From contig JANCRA010000005.1 of assembly GCA_024362935.1 (NCBI GenBank), positions 25,504,235-25,568,234 of the forward strand: 64,000 nucleotides of DNA. Direction: 5' to 3'. The notes beneath the pieces were generated by a model. The model worked only from the letters and a program-made list of their open reading frames with translations, did not search any database and was not told the origin of the DNA. This document shows, piece after piece, positions 1 through 11,550 of this stretch. The translations under genes were made by a program, and so were the position numbers. Positions within the stretch are counted from its first letter, which is position 1; every line of letters begins with the position of its first letter. The DNA is from Setophaga petechia. Taxonomy: Eukaryota > Chordata > Aves > Passeriformes > Parulidae.

Positions 1-3000
1 TGCCTGAGCTCCTGCCAGCCTGGGAGCATTGTAGGAGAGCTCTGCCTGCTGACCCGAGCCCCAGGACATGACAGAAAGCCATGTGTGCTGACAGAGAGCA
101 CAGCAATGGCCTTCCTGTGTGCTGTCGGGATGAGGGTTTGGAGCTGTTGTGTTTTCTATATACACTGAGACCAAAATATGAGCTTTCAAAATGACTTGAG
201 ATTAGATGGAGGGAAACAACAGAGAGGGACTGCAAAGCACATCTCTGCTTGATTTAACTGCTTGCACACCACACACACATTGCCCTTCTGCAAAGCCTAG
301 CCCAAAGCCCAGCCCTGGTGGGCTCTGGAAAATTGCACCCTTGGGCTGAGTGCACATGGGTCCTCTTCATAAGTGACCAAGGCTGTTCTGGACTCAGTGA
401 GGGCCTGGCAGGTCCCCTGGGCCTAAAATTCCCCTTCTGGCTCTGGTACAGGGTCTGAACTGGGCTAGGGTACCCTGGAGCGAGGTTCAAGGTGATTCCA
501 CATCCTCAGCTATAATTAGTTGTGCTGAAGAGAACCATAGAGAGCTGTTCCCAAAGCCACTGGAGGACAGGGGGAGAGCAGGGGCTGCTGTTTTGGCAGG
601 GATCACCAGTATCACATGCACGCTGCTGGACATGCTGAGGAGCCGTCCCCACCACGCTGTGCACAGCCACAGCAGCCTGCCTGCCTGCCAGCCCAGCAGG
701 TCTGCAGAGCACATTCCAGCTGGTTACATGCTTAAGATATGCAGATACATGAGGCACAGGCCTCAGACACCAAAATACCTCATTGTACTTGCAAATGAAG
801 CATCTCAGTACTTAAGTGCACAGAATTTGCAGGTGCCATTAATTTTCCCCACAGTTTGGTGTCTGGTGTTAACTGGAGGCAAGAGAGTTGTCAACAGGAG
901 AGCGCACCTGCAGTTTTGAGGCTGCCTTAAAAACAATGACAAAACAGCTACAAAACCCAGAATCAAACTCAGGCAAGCTGATGAAACCAGCAGAAGAGCC
1001 ATTCCAGCAGGACAGGGCAGCTGTTGACACCTGTGGAGCCAGGCAGGCACAGTTGCTGTGTTCCTAAAAGGACCATGAGACCCACTTACCTGACAGGCTG
1101 TTAGTGCTGAAGCTGCTGCTAGCCTGTCTGTTCTCTTTCCTGAAGAAGAGATGAGGTGATAAATACCCAACAGGTGCTTTTTCATCACAAAAGAGGAAAA
1201 AAATAATCAGCAAGTGATACACTCTTCTTTCCCATCAGACTGTCATGGGTAACTGCCAAAAAATGTTCATACTGGAAGATGAGACAAGGAAAAGCTTAGA
1301 GAGGTTCATTACACCTGAAAATGAGATACATGTTCAGAGCAGTGGTTAGGAAAGGAGTAGCATCAACATTGTCTGCAAGTTTCCAGCAAATTAATGCATC
1401 TTACCCAGTGTCACCAGCAAAGGGCTAATGCTTCCTTTAAGATGCTGCTCCAAACAATGCAAGTGATGACTCCTGTTATAAAACTTGGCCATAGAAGTTA
1501 CATTAGCACAGGACAGGTGAGTACAAGCTCACCTGTGGAGATTGCCATGAGCCTGCAAAGCCACACATTACCTTTCAGAAAGGGCCTGTAAATCAGATGT
1601 ATTTTAAAACCTCACAATCGGTGTTTAAATTGTGTGCTGATATACCCAGCCTCTGGTGGCAGACATAAGTCCCAAGTAAAAGTTCCTCCCTAGGAAGGAC
1701 ATGACAGATGATAGAGATGTCTCAAGGAAAAAAGGTGTTTGCAGAGATGCAGGAGCTTCACTCAGTGAGTCTGGAGCTGTCAAAATCCAGGTTGTCAGGA
1801 TAATTGAAGAAAAACAATTTCTTAAAGAGTAATGAGCTAAAAGAAAGGAAATGTATTTCCTCGGCTCTGGCAAGGGGATATACTGTTCCACATAGTGGAA
1901 GAGCCTAGTGAGACATTTTGACATACACACTCAGGCATTGAAGAGCTGCAGCCTCTTTAGGAAATTAAGTAATGAGAGAGAATAGGAATAAAGGAAAGTG
2001 CCTCTTTGGAGCAGATGAAAAAAATCCAGATGTGTACATGGCTGTGACTGCTTCATATTGTTTGGGACTTTCAGTCCTGAAAACAAGAGAGACAATCCCA
2101 ACAAAATATGTTTGTCTTCACCTGAATGCTATAAAGACAGCATAAAATCTAATGTTAAAGTTCAAATACAGAAAGGAAATGCAAGAGGAAATGAAAAATC
2201 TCCCCTTGAAAAAAGTAATAAAGATATTTCACTTCCCCATGCTCTCCCTTATCTCACATCACTTGGGGAGCATTGATTCTGCTCACAAGTGAGCTTCTGC
2301 ATACACTGTGCCACAGACTGCAGGATGTAATTTCTTGGTTTGAAAAGAACAATTGGAACTGAGAGCCCTGTCGTGCTTGTCAGCATCCCCAGCTCTACAG
2401 GTCACATACACACTGTCACTGTCATTGCCACCAGGTGCTTCCTGACAGCTCTGTCGTGGCCACTCTGGAATAAACCCAGCACAGGACAGGAACTACCTTG
2501 GGTTGATTATTAAAAACTCAGGCTATACTTGTATTTATAAAAACCTCTTACAATGCTCCTTACAGAGTTTGGGCAATGAAATGAAATCAGGAATGCAAAA
2601 CTCAAGATGATGGACCAAGCAGGTCTAGTCCCACTCTGTGGCAAACTGCAGCATCTTTGCCCAGCCCATGGCCATCCACCTGGGTTGTCATTGCTTCTTC
2701 CAGGGCCCAGCATCATGTGCAGCACTACTCACACACGTACTGGGACCACGCTTCTGAGGCCCCTTCAAACAGCCCTGTCAGGCTGGCACAGGTCTGGTCT
2801 GCAGGACACAGCTCCATTTGGGTATGGTTCAGGGCATGGAAGGACTAAGCAGGAGAGCCCCTGCCAGCAAGGCTCATTCAGCCTGAATCTCGAACAATAT
2901 CCTACAGTCCTTCCTCAGCTGTAGTGAGTCCGTGCTGCCAGCACTCTGCACGCTCTCACCACTGCACCTTCTCTGTGGGCACAAGCAGGCTGCTCCCACC

Positions 3001-5430
3001 TGGAGAGCAACTCAGCAGGCACTGATCCCCAGGCCCTGCCCCACAGCTGGAGCAAACACACCTCTGCAGAGAACACTGCTAACATCTGATTACATCCTTT
3101 GGGACACCAGGGCCCTGCTCCATCACACACTGCTGGGGTGAGTGCAGAGGAGAGCTCCACTGCCTTCATTCTGCACCTCCACCCTGAAGAACAGCATTTC
3201 TCTCCTGCACAGATCATGACAGTGGGATTATTAGAAGGATGCCATGTACTCAGATAAGCCATTATCAAGGAACAATCCCTAGGTAAATAATTAGCAAATT
3301 ACCTGTTTGAAAACAAATAGAGAAAACTTAATTCTTGATTGTTAACAGTTTGGCATCTTTCACATCAAAATTACAGCCAATAAGCAATTTCACATTGTGG
3401 GCCTTGCACAGTAATATTTTCCTTTGCCAAGCCATTTTCCCAGAGTAAACAAAAAACTCTGAGAATGCTTATCTTAGTATAAAACATTGCAAGAAAAATA
3501 AACAGAATTATGTCCAAAATGAAAAATAAAATGGCCTGTGTTGGTTTTACAGCATTGGGAAAGCCATAAAACTTAATACTCCAAGTACAAGAGGTTGAAG
3601 CTGTTTGCTGTCATTTGTGTATCCCTTCTATTGAACACCATCTTCCACTGCAAATCAAGTCCCAAACAGCTGATGGAAAAACAAGAGGCAGAAGGAAAAC
3701 AAGGCTGAATTGTGAAATATATGGATGACTTTTCTTAGGCATTAGAGATGACCAAAGTAAAAAGAGGAATTTCTTTTACAGTTCTGATGTATTTTAAGAA
3801 TTTTGCACCACAGGCTACATGTCAATTACAGGACCAGAGTGTAACAGCAGATGGGACATGATGCTTAAACCCCACCAGTTTTCCAGACAGGAAGTCTCAC
3901 AACAGGATGGCCACCCATATAGGACAGGGTAAGTGATGTGGGCTGGGGACCTAATAAGGCAGCAAGAGAATTAAAAATAACTGTCTGTCACAGCTGCATG
4001 GCACTTTGGACAAGAGAGATCTGCAAGCAAGGGCTGGATCCATTGGGATAAGTGGATCCAGCAGCAAAATCTGCAGTGGGTCCACCAGAGACAGACACTG
4101 AGCAGCACAAAGGCAGAACAAAGACAAGGAGGCAGATGTGGAGCAGAGAGTACACAAGGTGATGGTGAAGCCAGCTGTGCTGCCATGTGTCACAGGGATG
4201 CTGAAGTGCATGGGATAACAGGCAGCCTCTGAGATGGACTTCCAAAGTGCATGCAGACACCAGAATGGAAAGATAGCTGAAAGAGAGGCCTTTTGTGTCA
4301 CTCACTGATTCTGAACAGATTGAGTTACATTGAGTCACTGGCTCTTTTCTGCTTATATCCTCCATCATTTTCTGTACAGTTTAGATTATATTTAGAGTCA
4401 TGAGAACATCTATGCATTGTTTGTCTCATTCATACTCAGTTTAGACCAGCCTGATGGGGATTTTGGCATTGGTTAAGAGCATAAAATCCAGCAAGAAGCA
4501 GGAAGAGACAGACAGAGAGCATGTGGATAAATATCCTGTGTTACTGGGGTGAAATAAAGGAAAAGAGTGCCTGCAGGTATTCAATTCATTGAGATTTAAG
4601 ATGCCACCCAGCAGCCCTGTTCTCTGTCACCTGGCAAAGGCAGATGGCATCAGTGCTGCCTGTGGGCAAAGTGTGCCCAAAGCCAGGGACATACTCAAAA
4701 GATACACAGCATGACCTCGGTGAAACACTTTGCTCCCCATAGCACAGGGCTGTGTGAAAGCAGCCAACATCACAGCACACATCACAGGATCAGCAGGACT
4801 GGTAGCCTTTAAAGCATTTCTAATGGGAAATGGTGTCTGATAAAGACATCATCTTTTTGGCATGGCATCACAGAAAATTTGCTACAGGCAGCCAGCTTAC
4901 CAGGACAAGCAAAATATCACAGAAGCTTTACTGAATTTTTCTGAGATTGTTTGTCAACATCCTCATCCCCATCACCTTTGAAAGGGCCAGCTGAGACCTT
5001 GCCTGATTCTAATTTCATAATTAGGGATATTAGGAATAACTCTGCCAAGTAAGGTCTCATACCTGGGCAGAGCTGGTAGAGATAAAAGAGACGAGTGATG
5101 AGGATAAGGTTTGACAGGTAACAATTCTGAGTTCAAGGAATCTAATTTTGCTTACTAGAATCTCTTCAGCAACAATTTTAGTTGCAGTCTGAGGGGAAAG
5201 GAGATGGAGAGGACAAGACAGAAACGTTGTATAGAATGAGCAAAACACTGGGAGAAAAAAGGAGGAGAAAAAAACAACCTAAAAGCTATATTAAACAGCA
5301 GGACCCAAGGGAGAACAACAAAAAAAAAAAAGAGATTATTAATGGAGGAAACTGGCTGGTTCCACTGAGCAAACATTGGTGAGCAGAAAAATTAAATTCT
5401 GCAGGATTAAACAAGGCATTAAAGCAGTAG

Positions 5431-5503
5431 GGAAAAAAAAAAACCAAAAAAAAAACCCCAAAAAACAACAAAAAAACAACCAACCAAACCCAACAAAAAC
5501 CCA
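5431..5503. repeat. A/C-rich low-complexity tract
   Basis: Runs of A are interrupted by CC and CAAC, with almost no G or T. On the minus strand it reads as T/G-rich, giving meaningless Phe/Val/Trp-rich open frames. A 12-base A-run lies about 100 bases before it at 5320-5331. Confidence 0.85.
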
Positions 5504-8347
5504 ATAATCACATGCTCTCAGAAATAAGTCAAGTGGTTTTACTGAATTAAACACTCAGCTGGACTAAAAAAGCTCTTTTACTAAAGCAACCATAGCAAAT
5601 GTATGCCTATTGCTGAGAGCACACATTATAGAAAAATGCACATTTAAGGAGGTATCCTCTGCTGATGCTAATACTTGTCTCTTGATTCAGGCAGCAAGTT
5701 TAAATGTGTGCAGCCACAGACAACAGGAACATGCAGAGAAGAACCCCATGTGCCTTGGATTTCACCCATCCCTATCTTCTGGGCACTTAAAGAATCAGTC
5801 CTTAAACTTGTCTAGTCACCCAGCTGGGTTCTTCCTAATGAGGTGATGGCAAAAAACATTTTCCCCCTAGCAAATGGAAAATAAAAATCCAACAAAGGTT
5901 ATCTTTAAGACCTGTCCAAAACTGGTTGAAAGAACTTTTAATGCCCTTGGAACTCAGGCAGCTCTTCTAACCTTGAAAGGGATTGGCACCACCATGGAGA
6001 GGTACAGGGAAGCTGTAACCACGTACCACATGTCCCATGTGGAAATGGCAACAACAGCCACTTTGGAAAATTCTGTGAACAATTCCAGAGTCTGGTTCTG
6101 CACAAATTCCACTGGCACAAATGTGGGCCAGCTCTGCCAAAGTGGCAGTATTATAACTGAGACTCACAGCTTGAAATCAAACCTTGGCAGAGTACTGGCC
6201 CAGATCTGACATAAATCAGCCTCTCTGTTCTTGCTGCTGCTTTGGCACAAGGTGGCTGAGGAAGAGTTGTTGCCACCCCTTCAGCTGGAGTTTGGACCCA
6301 ATGCATTCCTTCCTGAGTGCTGCCACTCTCAGCACATGCGAAGTCTTGGTGCAAGAAAGCTTCACCTTGAGAAGAAAGGTTTAACACACTTAAAACCCTA
6401 GAAAACACAGGATTTTTTTCATCTGTGAAGTTCTTTTTAGCATGAGCTGTACACTGTTATGTTGTAGATGCTCTGACACAGGAGTAGACAGACAGGAGGG
6501 TGCCCTATCAGATGCCAGCTGTGCTCCTGACACAAGTCTTTGCCCTCCCTGGGTCACAGCACAGGCTCATGGCATTGGCCTGCAGCTGAGAAGACCCTCC
6601 CCTTCCCTATCACCAGAGCACTTTCTCTTCTGCTGCAAAGGGTCATCACCACATCCAGCACAGCTTGGGGGATTCCAGCAATGGGGAAGCTGGAAGTATT
6701 TGAAGTCCATGACACCCTCCCAGGAAACATGGGCTGGCTGAACACACGGGAGCTGTGAGAGGCACTGCTGAATGTGGCAGCATTTAGGGCTGCACCAGCT
6801 GCCCAGCTGGCGTCAGCTGCCTGGCAGGCACCACAGTAGGGCCCCACAAATCAGATTTGCAGGAGTGCCCTGGGGCTGGCTGATTACAAGGGGGTTTTTC
6901 CACCACAGTTGCACAGTATGAAAGTAAACATTTTGAACAGGCAGGAAACTGAAACTGGTGCACAAGCTGAGCAGAAACAGAGCCAGACTGAGTTTACATT
7001 GCAGGACTCTCCTTTACACCATGGAGGAGATGTTTGCCGCCACAAATGAGATGTGGGCAGTGAACAAGGTCTGAGTCTCTTGGTCCTAACAACATCTGTC
7101 AAGGGACGTATTGGATGTAGATACAGAACTTCTGTGCCACTGTTCCCCCACAGAAATACAAGAATTCACCTGAATATCAAAGATACTTTGCCTTCAGGGA
7201 CATTTCTAGCACAATACTCAATTTTTTCCCTAGATTCAGTGGTACCAAGACTCTTCACTGGCACCTTCCACAATTTATAAATTAGCAATAACAGTAAAAC
7301 AAGGCAGCCATTCCTTGGCTGAACCTCATGCCAGAAAATATAATATTGATCTCTTAGCCCCTTAAAACAAGCATCCTGTATCTCTAGTTCAGACCTGAAA
7401 GCTGCAGAGTACCAACCCTGTGCTTGAGGTGTAGGGTCCAGGGGATACCGTGGAAGATAGTCCCCATTCTTTCCTGCAGATGGGACAATTGCCTGTAACT
7501 ATGGTGGGAGACAGGTTGTCTTCACCTCTGCAGGAAGCCAGCTCCCAAATTTAATAAAGGTTTCTCCTTCCAATTGCTTCACTGAATACCAGAGCAACAC
7601 TTGCTCTTGTAACAAAATGTCACTTGCTTTTCAAGTACAAACTAAATGAGCTTTCCTGAGAAAATAATTGCCAGCTATTAAAAAGCTACTGTTGGAGCTT
7701 GAGAGGACTATTAAAATACAAAGAGAAATGTACCACATTCTTCCTGAACTGATACTTCAAACAAAACCTATTTTTGTTTTGAAATGTGGCACTAGAACAA
7801 TGACCAGTTGCTTTTGTATTTCAGACTGAGAGTCATGCAATCATTTTCTAAGAGCAGCATTTCTGTGTTGTTCATGAAAATAGTGGGGGGAAAAAGCCAC
7901 AGGTCAGTCAGTCTCTGCCTTAGTCAGCACAGGAGTCTCAATCCACCTCTCATCAAGTCTCTCATCACGCTGGGGAATGTCCTGCTCAGGACCAGAGTGG
8001 ACGCATTGCTTCTGCCAGGGAGTCATCCCCAGGGAAGAGCCCCTATTTTCCTAACTTCCACCTTCTTAGTCCTCATTACAGCCTCAAACCTTACACCAAA
8101 CAGCAACTTACTGTTGCCATTTTCTTAAAAACTATTTTAAACAAGTATTTTATCCATAAGAGTCAATTCTTTCTCTTACCCTCTTGAATGCTACTTGAGA
8201 TGAAACACTTTGAAGGATCAGCTTTGTAATATCCACATGCACAGCCAGAATTGCATCATTTAACAGACCAGAACTACCTCATCTCTCTTACCCCAAGTGT
8301 CCAATTGCCTCAGGCCCATAACCTTGAGAATTCCCTAGAAAGGACAA

Positions 8348-8371
8348 GGGGTAGATTTTGGGGTAGATTTT
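8348..8371. repeat. 12-bp perfect tandem duplication
   Basis: The unit GGGGTAGATTTT occurs twice head to tail with no mismatch. It lies in the intergenic region with no associated gene. Confidence 0.85.
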
Positions 8372-9707
8372 CTCGAGCCATATTGCACTGAACTTACACT
8401 GCTGTACTCTCCTTTAGTTGGCTTTAAGCATCTGTTCTTTTCTGTCATGACTCTGTCTTGACAAAGGTCTGGATGCGACACTTCCAGTGCACTCCCATCT
8501 CCCAGGAACACGAGGTATTAGAGCAGTTTCATCTTTGCCACAAAACCTTTGCAGCACCTGCTGGCATGAAAGACTACACCATTCACTGACACTACTTGCC
8601 CCTCAGCCTGCATTACAACCAGGTACTGTGAAATGCTGCCCTAATTACGCTGTCTAGAATAGCTGGGCCACTGTTCATTAAAAGAGAAGTCAAATTACTG
8701 ACTCTCTCTCTCATCAATCTCTGTTGGTTGTTATTCTGATGACCAGGTCAGCATTGGGACTGCTAATGAAAAACAGAACCTGGGAGATGACCTCACCAAG
8801 GACACAGCTGCTCCCCCGCAAGTCACAACCTCAAACACACTGGAGATGGAGACAAGCAAAGCAAACACCACTGGAAGCACAAACCCTCATGTCAGAAAGC
8901 AGAGAAGAAAGACTTCACAAAACAAATGGTGACAGGGAGATGCAGCAGCCATCTACTTACTGCAAAGTGTCCAAGGGGTAGTTCTGTCTAAACAGAGGAC
9001 ATCCTTCAAGCTGCTGTGGAAAACCCGCTCAGGGAGCTCAACCTTGGCACTGGAAGGGCAGTGCCAGCCAAGGCAGCCCTGCAGGTACAAACAGCAGCTA
9101 TGTATCCAAACAGGGTGGTGGCAATTCCCAGTGTCTGACCAGTGCAGGTCATATCCATGCCTTGGCCTGGCAAGCCTGCCTGAGAGCTGAGCAGAGCCCC
9201 ACAGCAACATCGTTTCTCATCCACATGCTAATCACCAAATAATGCCAAACTCCAACTTAACCAGTTTTGTTGATGAAGCAAGTATATATTTTTTAAATCT
9301 CAGAAAACATAACATACATGAGAAAATTCTATTCTATACCCCTTAAATTTTACTTCCTCAAACTGGAAAACAGGATGACAAGGATCTGGTCCCCAGACCA
9401 GTGATCCAGAGCTAGAAAGCACTATAATTAGAACCAGGACTGAGACTGAAGACCCCAGGTTGTTAGCAAAACTAATTAGCTAATGTAATTAGAAAGCAAC
9501 AGAGAATAAGCAACAGCCGACTCAGACTCTATAGCAATCTAAGCAAAGGACAGTTTAATAACTGTACTTACGATATGTTTTAAAAGGAAAAAAAATCACT
9601 TCATGGAGTAGATTTCATCCTGGGCAGTATCCATACATCTTGGACTTGGCAAAATGGCTTGGAGAAGAGGGTTTCATCATAGTAAACACAGCTACTTCAC
9701 AGCAAGA

Positions 9708-9713
9708 TTTATT
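9708..9713 (-). terminator. INO80D: Probable distal poly(A) signal of INO80D
   Basis: The minus strand reads AATAAA here, followed by TCTTGCTGTGAAG, so cleavage would be expected near 9690, with TG-rich sequence beyond it. The upstream 150 nt on the minus strand is U-rich and contains TGTA motifs, typical of strong vertebrate 3' ends. Other AATAAA copies occur inside the UTR, so this is the preferred distal site and not a proven one. Confidence 0.55.
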
Positions 9714-9753
9714 AATACATCCAAAAGAAAGAAAGAAAATCATTTTGTCACAC

Positions 9754-9761
9754 TATATACA
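9754..9761 (-). promoter_or_regulatory. Pumilio-response-element-like motif near the 3' end
   Basis: The minus strand reads TGTATATA, the canonical PUM1/PUM2 recognition octamer (TGTANATA). It lies about 40 nt upstream of the distal poly(A) signal, a common position for functional sites. Function is inferred from the motif alone. Confidence 0.4.
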
Positions 9762-10168
9762 GATAATACATACAGTGTTTTATACACATATTACATCAGT
9801 TTTTACACAAGAAAAATATACATAAAAATGTAAACTTTTGTATACAAAAACCCTTAAACAAATTAAACAAGGACCAGATAACAAAAGGAGACCAATCTAT
9901 TATCATTTAATTGATTTTTTTTTTAAATGGTAATACAGTACATTCATTGAGAAGTATGAGGAACATGTGAGCCAACCTTTCCTATTTAAAGGGAAAGTAC
10001 AAACACAAGCGTTCCTCCCGCCCCTGGAATGCTGTCCGTGAGCCTCCAGCACTAGAGGTGGTGTGAGTTGCCATTGCTGCCAGGGCCCCAGAAGGAAGGA
10101 GCCCTTGTTCACCACACTGTCCCCAAGGGACACATGCACAGAAGCGAGCTGGGCTGGGCTGTTTGTGC

Positions 10169-10194
10169 GTATTAGCCAGGCTTCCAGCTAATAC
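10169..10194 (-). other. Hairpin in distal 3' UTR
   Basis: Perfect 8-bp arms GTATTAGC and GCTAATAC are separated by ten bases. In the minus-strand RNA two G-U pairs and one G-C pair extend the stem to about 11 bp, leaving a four-base loop AAGC. It sits inside a GC-rich block (about 10010-10230) that stands out from the AT-rich UTR. A structural RNA element is possible; no family is recognised. Confidence 0.45.
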
Positions 10195-11460
10195 CATGAG
10201 ACGGGACGCGGCAGTGCCCGTTTGTATGTTCCCTTTAAGCAGTCATTCAGTGGATTAGCCTTGCTAGAGGAAGTTGCTTATTTTTCCCAATGTATGGTAT
10301 GCTGAACACATGTGTCAGATATGAGAGGGAAGAAGGAAGGGGTGTAAGAGACTGCTAATCCTTGCTACCATGCAGTTACTTCAAAATCAGGTACATTTGC
10401 AAGCTACAATTCACTGGTTCAAAATACACTGCCTCACCTTTGCTTTCCCACTGCAACTTGTTTACATTTTAAACTCTAGTGACCGAACAACTGTATGAGG
10501 CTCTTTGTTACAAGGCTGTTTCTGATATCAAAGCATGATCAAGCTACCTTTAAAATGACACCAAACACAAACTTCTCGGAGACAGCCTTAAAAAGAGAGA
10601 GCATTCCTTCTAAGCACTTCAGATTGTCCATTTGCCACCTTTTTTTATTAAGTCTAGGATAAATATATTTACCCTGAACTGCAAAAAGGATATTGGTCGA
10701 GCTTCTGACATCTGTTTTGCTCCATTTGCACATAAATATTTTTGGGAATTAGAGGGAAAAAATCCCAAAAAACAAACCCAAATTTTAAAACCTCAGGCAT
10801 AAAAGTAAGAAGGGAATTATTTAACATGTTGGTGAAAAAACAGTTGCAGAAACTTGAACTTGTTGGAAACAAACAGACGATAGATTCCAATGAAGGCTTC
10901 TCACATTAAATAAGTTAGACGGGTTACAGACATCTTCAATAAAAACATCCATCCTCCACAAAGTATGTTAAAATGAAACACAATAGTGATGCACTGGTAT
11001 TTCTCCTAAAAAGGACAGAAGGACATGAAATCTCCTTAGTGATATCAGTACTATTGAATGTAGGAGGTGAACAATGATTTACAAAAGTAATGAGGGGAAA
11101 AGAAAATCATGAATCATTTATTATAATTGGACAAAAGGGGGATGGGGCAGAATGTAATTACTGTATGCCTCAGAAACAACTGAAGGAAATAAATACTTAG
11201 AAACTTGTGTTTCCATTTCTTTCACCTAAGCGAGGGTGGGAATAAGGGCTTGTCTGCTTGCTTTTGTTTTTTTTGTTTCCTTTTTTTTCTTTTCCTTTTT
11301 AAAATAACAACCTTTCTAGTAAAAATTCAAAAGACAATTACAAATGGCTTTAGATAATTAAAAGTCTCCTTTTTAAAATAAAACTTTGATAACACATTTC
11401 TCCATTTCTTGTATATAATGCAGCTTCAGTGAGAATAAGTAATAAAGGACAGCAATTTGC

Positions 11461-11475
11461 AAAAAAAAAAAAAAA
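11461..11475. repeat. A15 homopolymer
   Basis: Fifteen A on the plus strand, U-rich in the INO80D transcript. A T-rich tract (about 11266-11300) lies nearby. Both are simple low-complexity DNA within the inferred 3' UTR. Confidence 0.85.
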
Positions 11476-11542
11476 GCGAGAAAAAAAATGCCAACCAAGT
11501 TTTCGTAACATATACACATGTATATGCAGGACATCTACACTC

Positions 11543-11550
11543 TATATACA
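11543..11550 (-). promoter_or_regulatory. Pumilio-response-element-like motif
   Basis: The minus strand reads TGTATATA within an AU-rich part of the inferred 3' UTR. It is the second exact octamer noticed, about 1.8 kb upstream of the distal one. Confidence 0.35.

Larger units (their letters stand above)
1..9689. other. Intergenic region downstream of INO80D; no gene recognised
   Basis: The stretch has mixed base composition and no exon chain that I recognise. Open frames here are short and look like chance. In mammals the neighbour on this side of INO80D is NRP2, but I could not match any NRP2 exon. Contents that can be stated are an A-run at 5320-5331, an A/C-rich low-complexity tract at 5431-5503, a perfect 12-bp tandem duplication at 8348-8371, and an ATG-less 76-codon open frame at 8702-8932. 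Confidence 0.6.

Noticed and set aside
2420..2445. GCCACCAGGTGCTTCC as a possible CTCF site.
   Set aside because: It lacks the GG and purine-rich half of the motif, so it is much weaker than the site at 62627.
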